A stretch of 64,000 nt of DNA from Sinorhizobium fredii. GTDB taxonomy: Bacteria; Pseudomonadota; Alphaproteobacteria; Rhizobiales; Rhizobiaceae. The stretch is from the NCBI RefSeq assembly GCF_002944405.1, contig NZ_CP024307.1, positions 13,501-77,500 on the forward strand, in the 5' to 3' direction. A model generated the notes under the pieces. The model saw only the letters and a list, made by a program, of their open reading frames with translations, searched no databases and was not told where the DNA came from. Of the stretch, positions 17,414 to 26,853 are shown piece by piece (position 1 is the first letter of the stretch; each line of letters opens with the position of its first letter). Position numbers and translations under genes: made by a program.

Positions 17414-18757
17414 ATGGCGGCGGCACAGGTCAGCGAGGCGGCGCAGGAGATTGAAAAACTTCTGGCTCTGCATCCCAAGGGATTCGACCTGTCGCTCGAC
17501 AGAATCACGCGGCTGCTGGCCGCGCTTGGCAACCCGCAGGACCGCCTGCCGCCGATCATCCACGTCGCCGGCACCAACGGCAAAGGCTCCGTCACCGCGT
17601 TTTCGCGGGCGATCCTCGAGGCTGCAGGCCTCAGCGTCCATGTGCACACGTCGCCGCATCTGGTGAACTGGCACGAGAGATATCGGCTCGGCGTCAAGGG
17701 CGGCAAGGGTGCGCTCGTCAGCGACCCGGTGCTGGCCGATGCTGTCCGGCGCGTGGCGGAAGCCAATGCCGGCCAGAAGATCACCGTCTTCGAGATCCTG
17801 ACGGCCGTCACCTTCTTGCTTTTCGCGGAGCATCCGGCCGATGTCGCGGTCATCGAGGTCGGCCTCGGCGGCCGCTTCGACGCGACGAATGTCATTGTCC
17901 GGCCGGCGGTCTCTGTCATCATGCCGATCTCGCTCGATCACCAGGCCTATCTCGGCGACCGGGTGGAACTGATCGCCGCCGAGAAGGCCGGAATCATGAA
18001 GCGCGGCTGCCCGGTGGTGATCGGCCATCAGGAAGAAGACGGCGTGCGCGAGGTGCTGGTCGAAACGGCCGAGCGGCTCGGCTGCCCGATGTCCGTCTAC
18101 GGCCAGGATTTCATGGCGCATGAGGAATTCGGCAGGCTGATCTTTCAGGACGAGAACGGCCTTGCCGACCTGCCGCTGCCCCGCCTGCCGGGCCGGCATC
18201 AATATGCCAATGCGGCGGCGGCGATCCGCGCCGTCCGGGCGGCCGGTTTCGACGTGCCGGAGGCGGCGATCGAGAAGGGCCTGGCCGGGGTCGAATGGCC
18301 GGGCCGGCTGCAGCGTCTTGCCGGCGGCAAGCTCTCGCACTACGGGCCGCCGGCCGCCGAAATCTGGGTCGACGGCGGCCACAATCCCGGCGCCGGCCAG
18401 GTGATCGCCGAAGCCATGGCGACCTTCGAGGAGCGAGATCCGCGGCCGCTGTTCCTGATCATCGGCATGATCAACACCAAGGATCCCGTCGGCTACTTCA
18501 AGGCCTTCCTCGATCTCGCCGAACAGGTCTTCACCGTTCCGATCCACGGCTCGGATGCGGGGCTTGACCCGGTGGCGCTGGCCGCCGATGCGGCCTCAGC
18601 CGGTCTCGAGGTAAACGCCGCATCATCGGTCGCCGAAGCACTCGGGCTCATCGCCGAGCTCACCGAAGAGGACCCCGTGCCCCCGCGCATCCTGATCGGC
18701 GGTTCGCTCTACCTCGTCGGCGACGTGCTTTCGGAGAATGGCACGCCGCCGCGGTAA
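17414..18757 (+). CDS. folC: Dihydrofolate synthase / folylpolyglutamate synthase
   Basis: Mur-ligase-type ATP-dependent enzyme adding glutamate to dihydropteroate and extending folate polyglutamates. P-loop GTNGKGSV at 53-60; other landmarks are TSPHLVNWHERYR, VGLGGRFDATNV, PGRHQYANAAAAI and VDGGHNPGA. 447 residues. Lies 136 bp after accD, in a gap where a weak GCGCC/GGGCGC stem could form, so it may be transcribed with accD or alone. Confidence 0.95.
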   Translation: MAAAQVSEAAQEIEKLLALHPKGFDLSLDRITRLLAALGNPQDRLPPIIHVAGTNGKGSVTAFSRAILEAAGLSVHVHTSPHLVNWHERYRLGVKGGKGALVSDPVLADAVRRVAEANAGQKITVFEILTAVTFLLFAEHPADVAVIEVGLGGRFDATNVIVRPAVSVIMPISLDHQAYLGDRVELIAAEKAGIMKRGCPVVIGHQEEDGVREVLVETAERLGCPMSVYGQDFMAHEEFGRLIFQDENGLADLPLPRLPGRHQYANAAAAIRAVRAAGFDVPEAAIEKGLAGVEWPGRLQRLAGGKLSHYGPPAAEIWVDGGHNPGAGQVIAEAMATFEERDPRPLFLIIGMINTKDPVGYFKAFLDLAEQVFTVPIHGSDAGLDPVALAADAASAGLEVNAASSVAEALGLIAELTEEDPVPPRILIGGSLYLVGDVLSENGTPPR

Positions 18758-18772
18758 TCGTCAGACTGCATT

Positions 18773-18888
18773 CGCCCCTCATCCCGCTGCCGCGACCTTC
18801 TCCCCGTTTTTGACGGGGAGAAGGGTTTTTGCCGCGCGCTCTCCGTCCCCTCGCCCCGCCTGCGGGGAGAGGGTTTGGGTGAGGGGCG
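18773..18888. repeat. RIME-type intergenic palindromic repeat
   Basis: About 116 bp between convergent folC and trxA. CGCCCCTCATCCC at the left pairs with GGGTGAGGGGCG at the right, with internal stems CTTCTCCCCGTTTTTGACGG / GGGGAGAAG and CCCCGCCTGCGGGG. Same family as 3450-3559. Confidence 0.78.
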
Positions 18889-18923
18889 ATTGAAGGCGGT
18901 GCGTGTCGTCAGAAGGCAAGTAG

Positions 18924-18947
18924 AAAGCCCGGACATAGCCGGGCTTT
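18924..18947 (-). terminator. Rho-independent terminator for trxA
   Basis: Perfect 9-bp stem AAAGCCCGG / CCGGGCTTT with a six-base loop, about 30 bases beyond the trxA stop. Read on the minus strand, the stem is followed by T-rich TTTCTACTT. It could also act on folC transcripts from the other side. Confidence 0.7.
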
Positions 18948-18976
18948 TCATTATCAATCGTCAATCAATTCGCGGC

Positions 18977-19297
18977 TTAGACCGCGTTGGAAATCCACGA
19001 GCTGAGCGCGGTCTTCGGCGCGGCGCCGACCTTGATGTCGGCGACTTCGCCAGCCTTGAACATGGCGAGCGTCGGGATCGAGCGGACCCCGTATTGAGCG
19101 GCGAGTTCCGGGTTTTCATCGATATTGAGCTTGGCGACCTTGACCTTGCCGGCGAGCTCGGTGGCGATCTCTTCGAGGCTGGGGGCAATCATTTTGCACG
19201 GACCGCACCATTCGGCCCAGAAGTCGACGACGACCGGCTCGGCGGAATTCAGCACTTCTTTTTGAAAATTGGACGCATCGACTTTCACAGTTGCCAT
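18977..19297 (-). CDS. trxA: Thioredoxin 1
   Basis: Cytoplasmic disulfide reductase of 106 residues with the canonical active site WCGPCK (Cys31, Cys34), Asp25 in VVDFWAEW and the cis-proline loop RSIPTLAMF. No signal peptide. Downstream of addA by 81 bp on the same strand; the same addA-trxA adjacency is common in alphaproteobacteria. A terminator follows. Confidence 0.96.
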   Translation of the reverse strand: MATVKVDASNFQKEVLNSAEPVVVDFWAEWCGPCKMIAPSLEEIATELAGKVKVAKLNIDENPELAAQYGVRSIPTLAMFKAGEVADIKVGAAPKTALSSWISNAV

Positions 19298-19378
19298 CGG
19301 CTGCTCCTTCGGAATGGCATTGTCCAGATATTGTGCCTCATGTGAGGCCTCGCCGCTGGATTTTCAATATCGTGTATC

Positions 19379-22300
19379 TCACTTTGTCGCGAGCTCTTCA
19401 AGGCTCCCGTCCAGCATTGGGTCGGGAAGCACCCACACGGCCGGGCCTTCGGTGAAGATCAGCACGCAACGGAATTGCTTGCCGGGATAGAGCGGCCTCA
19501 AGAGTTCGCGGTAGATTGCGAGCTGCCGCCGGTAGACGGTCGGAATTTCGGCGACCGAGGCCGGCACTTGGCGATTGGTCTTGTAATCGGCGATCGTCAC
19601 GGTGTCGCCGGCAACCGCCAGGCGGTCGAGCCGGCCGGATACGGCGAATTCCTGACTGCCGAGCTTGAGCGTTCCCATGACGGAGACTTCTGCACGGCTC
19701 TGTTCGCCGAAGAGCGGCTGCAAATCCGGATGCTCGAGCACCTCGATCACGGCACGGCTAAGTGCCTGCCGCTCCGTATCCGGCCAGCGTGGCACGGCCC
19801 GGCTGAGGTAACGCTCCGCCGCGTCCCGGCGCTCGGCGCCGTCGATCGTCGGCAGCACCTGCAGCAGCCGATGCAGGATCGCACCGCGCAGCATTGAGAA
19901 CTTCGGCGCTGTCTGTGCCGCAAAGAGAGCCGAGCCGACGATCGTCTCTTGCTCCGGATCGTCGATCGCCACGCTCGTTCCCGAAGGGGCGAGCGGTCGC
20001 GGCAGCCGGCGCTGCGGCGGCAAGGGGGTGAAGAGTGCCCGCGGCAGGCTGGATGCCGTCGCCGGAGGCTTGCTCTCCGAGTCCTCGCGTACCGGGACGG
20101 CGACCGGCACACGCGCTTCGCGCCAGGCATGGCCCGTCCATTCCTCGCCGCCGGCTGAAAAGACCATCGGCGTCGCCCGGCCCTTCGGATCATGCGCTAA
20201 TGTGCCTTGAACCATCGCATGCCAGGTATCGAGGTTCTGCCGCTGGCCGCGATAGCCGCAGACGATCAGCCGGTCCGCCGCGCGCGTCATGCCGACATAG
20301 AGGAGGCGGCGATATTCTTCCTCGGCCAGGCGCTTCAGCCGCTCGTTGTCGGCGGCGATCAGCGAATTCGACGCCGAGCCGGGAGCGCGCCAGACGGGCA
20401 CCCCGAGCATCGAGCCGTCCGCCTGGGGCTTCTCCAGGAAGCGGAGGTCCGAGACCTGCTGACGGACGAATGCTTCGCCGCCGCCGTCGACCAGAAAGAC
20501 GACCGGTGCCTCGAGGCCCTTGGCGGCGTGCACGGTCATGACGCGAACCTCGTCGCGTTCCTTGTCCTGCTCGCGCTTGACCGTCGGCGCCTCGATCTCG
20601 AGCGTCGAGACGAAGGCCTGCAGGCCGGGCAGCCCGCTCCGCTCATGGTCGAGCGCAAAGGTCAGGAATTCGTCGAGGATATCGCTTACCTCGCTGCCAA
20701 GCCGCGCCAGGAAGGCGCGCCGGCCGCCATTGGCGCCGAGCACGCGGGCATAGAAGTCGTGCGGCAGCAGGTTGCGGGCAAGCTCGCCATAGCCGGCGAG
20801 CATCCGCACGACCCGATGATATCGGCTTGATTCCTCGGCGCCGAGCTGTTGCAGCCGTCGCCAGAGACTTTCGCCCTCGGCCCGGCGTGCCGCCAGTTCG
20901 AAGACATCGTCCTCGCCGAGATCGACGAGCGGGCTCTTCAGCAGCGCCGCGAGCGACAAATCGTCCTCGGGCAGCAGCACGAAACGGCCGAGCGCCAGGA
21001 GATCCTGGATGGCGATATGGTTGGTGAGCACGAGCCGGTCGGCGCCTGCGACCGGAATATTGCCGCGGCGCTTGAGTGCACGCGTCAGGGCATTGACGAA
21101 GGCGTCGCGCTTGCGCACCAGCACGATGACGTCGCCGGGTCGCATCGGGCGTCGGGCGCCCTTTTCGATCACCGTCTCCTTGCCGATCCAGTCCTCGAGC
21201 ACGGCCGCGATGCGCCGGGCAAGAATGTTCACCGGAGCCCGCTCCGGCGTCGCATCGAAGGGCGCCGTCCAATCCTCTTCGGAGCTCACCGGCTCGGGCG
21301 CGATGATGTCCCAGATGTCGACGGCGCCGGGGTGTCCGATCCGGTTCGAGGCGTGCACGATCGCCTCGCTGCGGGCGCTCAAGCCCTTCGCATTGCCCGG
21401 ATTGGCAAAGACCGTGTCGACGGCGGAAAGCACGTCGACCGTCGAACGGAAGGAGAGCTGCAGCCGGATGGGGCTGAAATACTTGCTTCCGGCGCGCACC
21501 CGCCGTTCGGTCTGGATGCTTTCGCGCGAGAATCGCTCGGGACGCGCGCCCTGGAAGGAGTAGATCGACTGCTTTTCGTCCCCGACCGCAAAGATCGTCC
21601 GCTCGTTGGCGCGCGCTGTTTCGCCGGCGAAGAAATCGGCGGCGAGCGCCTGGATGATTGTCCATTGGGCGGGGCTCGTGTCCTGGGCCTCGTCGATGAG
21701 AATGTGGTCGATGCCCTGGTCGAGCTTGTAATGGACCCAGGCGCCGACATCGCTGCGAGAAAGCAGCGCAGCCGTGCGGTTGATCAGGTCCTCGAAATCG
21801 AGTTGGCTGCGCCGCTTCTTGAGGTCTTCGTAGTCCCTGTTGAGCCGTTCGGCGAGGATCAGCGCCGCGCGCGTCGCCTCGTACATCCGGACGATGCTGA
21901 GCCGGTCGGCGCAGGTTGTGATGTGCTTGCGCGCCTCTTCGATGAGCGGCGCCAGTTCAGGCGCCTGCGCCAGCATTGCCTTGTTGAAGAAGGCCGAATC
22001 CGCCTTCGGCTTGCCGCCGCCGTTGAAAAACACGCCGAGAAGCCCGGCAAAGCGCTCCTCCGCATCGGCGGCCTCGCGGGCCGCCTTCAAGCCCTCTGCG
22101 ATCTCCCCGGGTTTCACTCCGCCAAGGCTCAGCGCGAGCTCGATATAGCGCTGAAGCGCCGCGCCGTTGAGGCCGGCAAGCGGCCAGGCTCCGGCCATCA
22201 CGCTCGCGGCCGTCTCCCCCGACGCAAGACCGAGCGCGGCTCGCAGGTGCTTCTCCCGCCCGCCTTTTACGGCGGCGTTATCGAGAAAGGCCTGGATCGC

Positions 22301-22948
22301 CGCGCGGTTCGCCACGATCGCCTCCAGCAGCTTTTCAAGGCCGGTATCGTCGGCGAGGTCGAGGACGGTGGCGAAGGCATCCGCAAGCTCGCCCTCGTCC
22401 TCGGCGGCGGTGGCCGTCAGCAGGGCGCGGCGCGCATCGGAAAGCAGCACCGCCGCGGCCCGATCGTCGAGGACGGAAAAGTGTCCCGCCACGTTCGCCT
22501 CGAGTGGAAACTGATGGAGCAGCGCTTCCGAGAAGGCGTGAATCGTCTGGATCTTCAACCCGCCCGGCGTTTCGAGCGCCTTGGCAAAGAGCCGCCGCGC
22601 CTCCTCAATCTTGGCGAGGGAGGGTCGCGTGCCCTCGATCGTCTCTATGCGCTTTTCCAGAGCGGCATCATCGAGCGTCGCCCATTCGGCGAGGCGCTCG
22701 AAGATGCGGTTCGACATCTCCGAGGCGGCTGCCTTCGTATAGGTCAGGCAGAGAATGGCGGAAGGGCGGCAGCCGGAAAGCAGCAGCCGAATGACGCGCT
22801 GCGTCAGCACATGCGTCTTGCCCGAGCCGGCATTGGCCGAAACCCAGGCCGAGCGCGCCGGATCCGAGGCAAGCGATTGCCGCTCGGTGGTCCAGTCGAG
22901 CCACGCCTTGGGCGTCCTCTCCTCCGGGCCGAAAGCCTCATTCCTCAT
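19379..22948 (-). CDS. addA: AddA helicase-nuclease subunit (double-strand break repair)
   Basis: UvrD-type 3'-5' helicase plus C-terminal RecB-family nuclease; with AddB it processes DNA double-strand ends for RecA. From ATG 22948 the protein has 1189 residues: Walker A NAGSGKTH at about 39-46, helicase motifs LIDEAQDTSPAQW and AVGDEKQSIYSFQGA, VMTVHAAKGLE near residue 830, and nuclease motif ADYKTNRQ near the C-terminus. The start at 22948 has GAGGA five bases upstream and overlaps the addB stop by 11 bases; earlier in-frame starts lie inside addB. Confidence 0.95.
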   Translation of the reverse strand: MRNEAFGPEERTPKAWLDWTTERQSLASDPARSAWVSANAGSGKTHVLTQRVIRLLLSGCRPSAILCLTYTKAAASEMSNRIFERLAEWATLDDAALEKRIETIEGTRPSLAKIEEARRLFAKALETPGGLKIQTIHAFSEALLHQFPLEANVAGHFSVLDDRAAAVLLSDARRALLTATAAEDEGELADAFATVLDLADDTGLEKLLEAIVANRAAIQAFLDNAAVKGGREKHLRAALGLASGETAASVMAGAWPLAGLNGAALQRYIELALSLGGVKPGEIAEGLKAAREAADAEERFAGLLGVFFNGGGKPKADSAFFNKAMLAQAPELAPLIEEARKHITTCADRLSIVRMYEATRAALILAERLNRDYEDLKKRRSQLDFEDLINRTAALLSRSDVGAWVHYKLDQGIDHILIDEAQDTSPAQWTIIQALAADFFAGETARANERTIFAVGDEKQSIYSFQGARPERFSRESIQTERRVRAGSKYFSPIRLQLSFRSTVDVLSAVDTVFANPGNAKGLSARSEAIVHASNRIGHPGAVDIWDIIAPEPVSSEEDWTAPFDATPERAPVNILARRIAAVLEDWIGKETVIEKGARRPMRPGDVIVLVRKRDAFVNALTRALKRRGNIPVAGADRLVLTNHIAIQDLLALGRFVLLPEDDLSLAALLKSPLVDLGEDDVFELAARRAEGESLWRRLQQLGAEESSRYHRVVRMLAGYGELARNLLPHDFYARVLGANGGRRAFLARLGSEVSDILDEFLTFALDHERSGLPGLQAFVSTLEIEAPTVKREQDKERDEVRVMTVHAAKGLEAPVVFLVDGGGEAFVRQQVSDLRFLEKPQADGSMLGVPVWRAPGSASNSLIAADNERLKRLAEEEYRRLLYVGMTRAADRLIVCGYRGQRQNLDTWHAMVQGTLAHDPKGRATPMVFSAGGEEWTGHAWREARVPVAVPVREDSESKPPATASSLPRALFTPLPPQRRLPRPLAPSGTSVAIDDPEQETIVGSALFAAQTAPKFSMLRGAILHRLLQVLPTIDGAERRDAAERYLSRAVPRWPDTERQALSRAVIEVLEHPDLQPLFGEQSRAEVSVMGTLKLGSQEFAVSGRLDRLAVAGDTVTIADYKTNRQVPASVAEIPTVYRRQLAIYRELLRPLYPGKQFRCVLIFTEGPAVWVLPDPMLDGSLEELATK

Positions 22949-25900
22949 CGTCGTCCTCGCCGTCAGCGGTCGCCCATTCGGCGACGCGCGCCAGGTGATC
23001 GTATTCGCCGCCATAGTCCCGTTCCTTCTGGACGATCAGGCGGGAGGCGAAACCGTAGCGGCCGCTGGTCAGCGCCGCGAGCAGCTTCCTGAGTTCGGAA
23101 AGCGATTCTTCCGCCAGCTGTTCGGCGGTCTTGGTCTCCCTCGACTTGCTGTTCTCGTTGTTGACCGTATCGACGGCAAAGCGGCTGCCAGGCTTCAGGC
23201 GGACATAGCGCAGCGAATCCGGCCGCGCCGGTCCGATGGTCGCAAAAGCACCCGCCTTGAGGGCGGCCGCTTCGAGGGAGAGCTGCGGGTCGAGCAGGGC
23301 CCGTGCCTCCTTCGCTGAAGGGCTGGAGCCGGTCTTGTAGTCGATGATGTCGACGGTGCCGTTGGCCAGCCGGTCGAGGCGGTCGGCTATGCCGGTCAGC
23401 CTGATATCCGAGATGCCGATCTCCATGGCTGCGGGGACTTCCGTGAAAGACCTGACGATGCCGGTCCGGCGCTCCCGCTCCCAGGAAAGAAACGCCCTTG
23501 CGACCGCTTCGAAGCGCGGTCGCCAGATCGTGTCGATGTGCGTCGGCAGGTTCTCCTCGTCGAAGGCCTCGCGGATCAGCCGCGCCATCGCCGCCTGCCC
23601 CTCGCTGGAGGCGGGATCGAAGCCACCTTTGACGAAGCGGTCGACGATGCGGTGGTAAAGCAGGCCGCGTTCGACAGCACTCGGATCGCGATTGAAGGGG
23701 TCGATCGGCTCCAGCCGCAAGATGCGGCGCGCATAGATGGAATAGGGGTCGCGGCGAAGCTTGGTCACTTCGCTGAAGGAATATTTGCGCGGCTGCATGT
23801 CGGCCGGCGGCTTCGGCTGCGGCCGCTCGCTGAGTGGTTGGCGCTCGCCGTCGTCGAGCATGCGCATCCAGTGAAGATAGCTCGCGCCATTCGCCTTGAG
23901 CTGCTCGGTGAACGTTTTGCCGCCGAGCGCCTGCAGCCGCTGCAGCCAGCGCGAGGCGACCGTCGGCGCCGAGCCCTGGCGCATGGAGCGGGAAAGGATG
24001 AGGCGGCGCGTTCCGCAGGCCATCTGGAAGTCATGGGCGAGCTGGCCGATGCGCCGCTCTGGCGGTTCGAGGCCGATACCCGATTTCATTGTCCGAGACA
24101 GGAAAGGGTCGTTCGAGGTCTGCGCCGGCCAGGTGCCTTCGTTCATCCCGCCGAGCACCACGAGATCGACGCTCTGCAGACGCGATTCAAGAGCGCCGAA
24201 GATGAAGACGCGCGGGTGCCGCATGGATCGAGGTTTCACCGCTTCGCTGGCGGCAAGCGCCTCGACGATGTCGCACCATTGCCGCCCGTCGGCCTCCATC
24301 TGCCCGTCGGTCTCGATGATGCCGCGCAGAAGCGTCGCCAATGCTTCGCCGGCTTCCGAACCCCAGAGCCCGCCGAGGCTGCCGCGTTCGTCGATGGCGA
24401 CGGCTTCCAGCGCGCGGCCCGTGCGCTCCGCCCAATCGGCGAGCGTCAGGGCTGTCGTGTGCTGGCGACCGCTTTCCGGGCCGCCGGAAATGGTACTCGT
24501 CAACGGCCCGACGGCCGCGGAAAGTCGTCGGGCGAGTGCCCGCGCGAGATCGACATCCTTCGGGTCGATGCCGCCGCGCCACGGCCTCGGGTGCCGCTCG
24601 GTGCGCTGCCGGGCGAGCGCCCTATCGATCCCGAGTTCGAGAGCGGAAATGTCGGATATGTCGGTGCCGCCGCGAAGCGCCACGAGCTCCAGCACGTCGG
24701 CGGTACGGCGTGCGACTTCCGCCGTCTGGCCGAGCCGGGCGAGCGGATGCTTGAGCAGCGCGACCAAAGCCACCGGATCGTCGGGCCTGAGGGTCGCCTC
24801 CAGCAGCAGCCGGGTAAGCCCACCCGCCGCCGTTGCCGAGAGCGGAACGCCGGCGGAATCATCGGCTTCGATGCCGAAGCGGGCGAGCTCGGCGCCCACC
24901 CGCCGCGCAAGGCCGCGATCGGGCGTGATCAGCGCTGCCTGGCTCTCCTCGTCGCCTTCGAGTGCCAGCCTCAGCGCAATGGCAATCGCGGTCGCCTCCT
25001 CGCGCTCGTTCGCCGCTTCGATCAGCGCCACGTCCGCGAAGGCCGCGGAGAGCGTCTCCGGCTCGAAGGTCTCGCGGGCCTCAGTCCAGCCGTCGGTGGC
25101 CTCGGCCGGCAGCAGCGCCCGCGACACGACCAGGGCGCGATCGCCGAGATCGTCGTCGAGCGATCCCAGCACCGGCACGTCGCGACGATCGATACGCACG
25201 CGTTTCAACAGGCGGTGCAACCCGTATTGCGGATGCGTGCGGCTTGCCGGACCCCTTGGGCCACGTTCGGCTTCCTTGCCAATCAACTCCCATTCCGTGT
25301 CGCTCATCATGAGGTCCAGGCCGGGGAGCACGATCGTGCCGTTCGGCAGCGCCTTCACTGCGGCGATCAGCGCTGCCGTCGCCGGAATCGAGCCCGTCGA
25401 GCCGGCGATGATGATCGGTCCGCTTGCCTTGCCGGCGGCGATCCGCTGCGTTTCGGCCCTGAGCATAGCGTTGCGATGGCGCGCCGGCGAAGAGTGCTTG
25501 AGCTCGTTGAGCCGTTCCGGCCAATAGGTCCGGGCGATCTTCAGGAAGGCAAGCGTCAATTGCCACCAGAGCGCATGTTCGCCAGCATCGAGCCCGTCGA
25601 GCGCCTCCCAGTCGAGCTCCTCCGTCTCGATCGCATCGATGAGTTCGGCGAGATTGCGCGCCAGCCAGATGGCGTCGGCCGGGCTTGCCGGTGCGATCAG
25701 CGGACTTTCGGCATGGATGTCGAGGACCACCTGCGGTAGGCGGTTGCGCCAGGCGAGAATGAGGCGGCCGAGCTCGATCAGCCGCGCCGTGCCGGAAAGC
25801 GGCGGCGCAAGATCGAGGATCGCCGGCATCTCGGCGTCGAAGAAGCCGCTGTCGTCGTCCGTCTCGCCGAGGGGCCGGATCACCGGCAGGATCGCCGAGC

Positions 25901-26111
25901 GGCCGCCGAGCAGATCGACGAATTCCGAGCGCAGGACACGGGCCGCACGCCGCGTCGGCACGAAGATCGTCACGCCGGCGAGCGCCAGCGGATCGGCCGG
26001 TTCGTATCGGAAGTCCGGCGTCAGCACCCCGTCCAGGAGTTTTTCCGCCAGCGTCTTCAGGAAAGGCAGGCCGGCAGGAATCGTGAAGACGTTCGTGGTG
26101 GCGCCGGGCAC
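22938..26111 (-). CDS. addB: AddB subunit of the AddAB helicase-nuclease (alphaproteobacterial type)
   Basis: Partner of AddA, 1057 residues. The N-terminal region is helicase-like but poorly conserved (FTIPAGLPFLKTLAE, IFVPTRRAARVLRSEF); the C-terminus has a PD-(D/E)XK nuclease motif DIIDYKTGSSPSA. The only late cysteine visible is in MACGTRR, well before the nuclease, so the four-cysteine iron-sulfur staple of Bacillus AddB is absent, as reported for the alphaproteobacterial branch. One base separates its start from the murU-like stop and its stop overlaps addA. Confidence 0.93.
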   Translation of the reverse strand: MPGATTNVFTIPAGLPFLKTLAEKLLDGVLTPDFRYEPADPLALAGVTIFVPTRRAARVLRSEFVDLLGGRSAILPVIRPLGETDDDSGFFDAEMPAILDLAPPLSGTARLIELGRLILAWRNRLPQVVLDIHAESPLIAPASPADAIWLARNLAELIDAIETEELDWEALDGLDAGEHALWWQLTLAFLKIARTYWPERLNELKHSSPARHRNAMLRAETQRIAAGKASGPIIIAGSTGSIPATAALIAAVKALPNGTIVLPGLDLMMSDTEWELIGKEAERGPRGPASRTHPQYGLHRLLKRVRIDRRDVPVLGSLDDDLGDRALVVSRALLPAEATDGWTEARETFEPETLSAAFADVALIEAANEREEATAIAIALRLALEGDEESQAALITPDRGLARRVGAELARFGIEADDSAGVPLSATAAGGLTRLLLEATLRPDDPVALVALLKHPLARLGQTAEVARRTADVLELVALRGGTDISDISALELGIDRALARQRTERHPRPWRGGIDPKDVDLARALARRLSAAVGPLTSTISGGPESGRQHTTALTLADWAERTGRALEAVAIDERGSLGGLWGSEAGEALATLLRGIIETDGQMEADGRQWCDIVEALAASEAVKPRSMRHPRVFIFGALESRLQSVDLVVLGGMNEGTWPAQTSNDPFLSRTMKSGIGLEPPERRIGQLAHDFQMACGTRRLILSRSMRQGSAPTVASRWLQRLQALGGKTFTEQLKANGASYLHWMRMLDDGERQPLSERPQPKPPADMQPRKYSFSEVTKLRRDPYSIYARRILRLEPIDPFNRDPSAVERGLLYHRIVDRFVKGGFDPASSEGQAAMARLIREAFDEENLPTHIDTIWRPRFEAVARAFLSWERERRTGIVRSFTEVPAAMEIGISDIRLTGIADRLDRLANGTVDIIDYKTGSSPSAKEARALLDPQLSLEAAALKAGAFATIGPARPDSLRYVRLKPGSRFAVDTVNNENSKSRETKTAEQLAEESLSELRKLLAALTSGRYGFASRLIVQKERDYGGEYDHLARVAEWATADGEDDDEE

Positions 26112-26112
26112 C

Positions 26113-26844
26113 TTATCCTCCCGGTTCGAAGCGCCGGACCAACGCCTCCGCCTCGCCGATCGCCTCAGGCGTGCCGACGGTCAGCCACTGGCCATCGAGC
26201 ATCAGGCCGAACAGCCGTTCCCTGGCGATCGCTCGGTCGAAATAGATGTTGAGATTGAATGCGTCGCTGGGCGCATCGGCGAAAAGCCGCGAGTCCATGG
26301 CGATCGCGCCGGCATATACGACCGGATTTTCCATGCCTTCTTCGTAGCGCTGCAGCCGCCCATCCTTCGAGAGCGAAAAATCCTTCTTGCCGTTGTGCCC
26401 GGTCGTGTCCTCGAGCCGCACGCAGAGCAGCGCCATGTCCATGCGCCCGGCGTCGAAGAACGTGGCGAGCCGCTGCAGGTTGCAGGGTTGCCCGGCCTTC
26501 TCGCCGACCCAGAAGAGATCGGCATTCATTACCAGTACGGGCCCGTCGTCGAGCAGCTTCAGACCCTTGGCAAGGCCGCCGCCGGAATTCATCAGCGCAT
26601 CGCGCTCGTCGGAAATCAGGATGCGCGGTGTCTCGCGCCGGCTGAGATGGTCTTCCATCTTGTCGGCGAAGTGGTGGACGTTCACCGCCGCCCTGGTCAC
26701 GCCGGCGACCGCGAGCAGGTCCAGAACATAGTCGATCATCGGCTTGCCGGCGATCCGGACGAGCGGCTTTGGCAGTGTGTCGGTGATTGGCCGCAGGCGG
26801 GTGCCCAGTCCGGCCGCAAGCACCATGGCATTGGTGATGGGCAT
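26113..26844 (-). CDS. murU: Nucleotidyltransferase, probable N-acetylmuramate-1-phosphate uridylyltransferase (MurU-like)
   Basis: NTP-transferase fold protein of 243 residues with the signature VLAAGLGTRLRP and IPKP-like TLPKPLVRIAGKPMI, VMNADLFW for metal binding, and a C-terminal VGTPEAI. In Pseudomonas putida, MurU sits next to the anomeric sugar kinase AmgK and makes UDP-MurNAc from recycled MurNAc-1-phosphate, bypassing fosfomycin-sensitive MurA. Here the gene is nine bases after an AmgK-like domain, supporting the same pathway. A generic sugar-1-phosphate nucleotidyltransferase is the alternative. Confidence 0.8.
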   Translation of the reverse strand: MPITNAMVLAAGLGTRLRPITDTLPKPLVRIAGKPMIDYVLDLLAVAGVTRAAVNVHHFADKMEDHLSRRETPRILISDERDALMNSGGGLAKGLKLLDDGPVLVMNADLFWVGEKAGQPCNLQRLATFFDAGRMDMALLCVRLEDTTGHNGKKDFSLSKDGRLQRYEEGMENPVVYAGAIAMDSRLFADAPSDAFNLNIYFDRAIARERLFGLMLDGQWLTVGTPEAIGEAEALVRRFEPGG

Positions 26845-26853
26845 GATTTCCTG

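Noticed and set aside
20849..25739. Plus-strand frames of over 700 codons opposite addA and addB
   Set aside because: addA and addB carry conserved helicase and nuclease motifs in order; the opposing frames have none.
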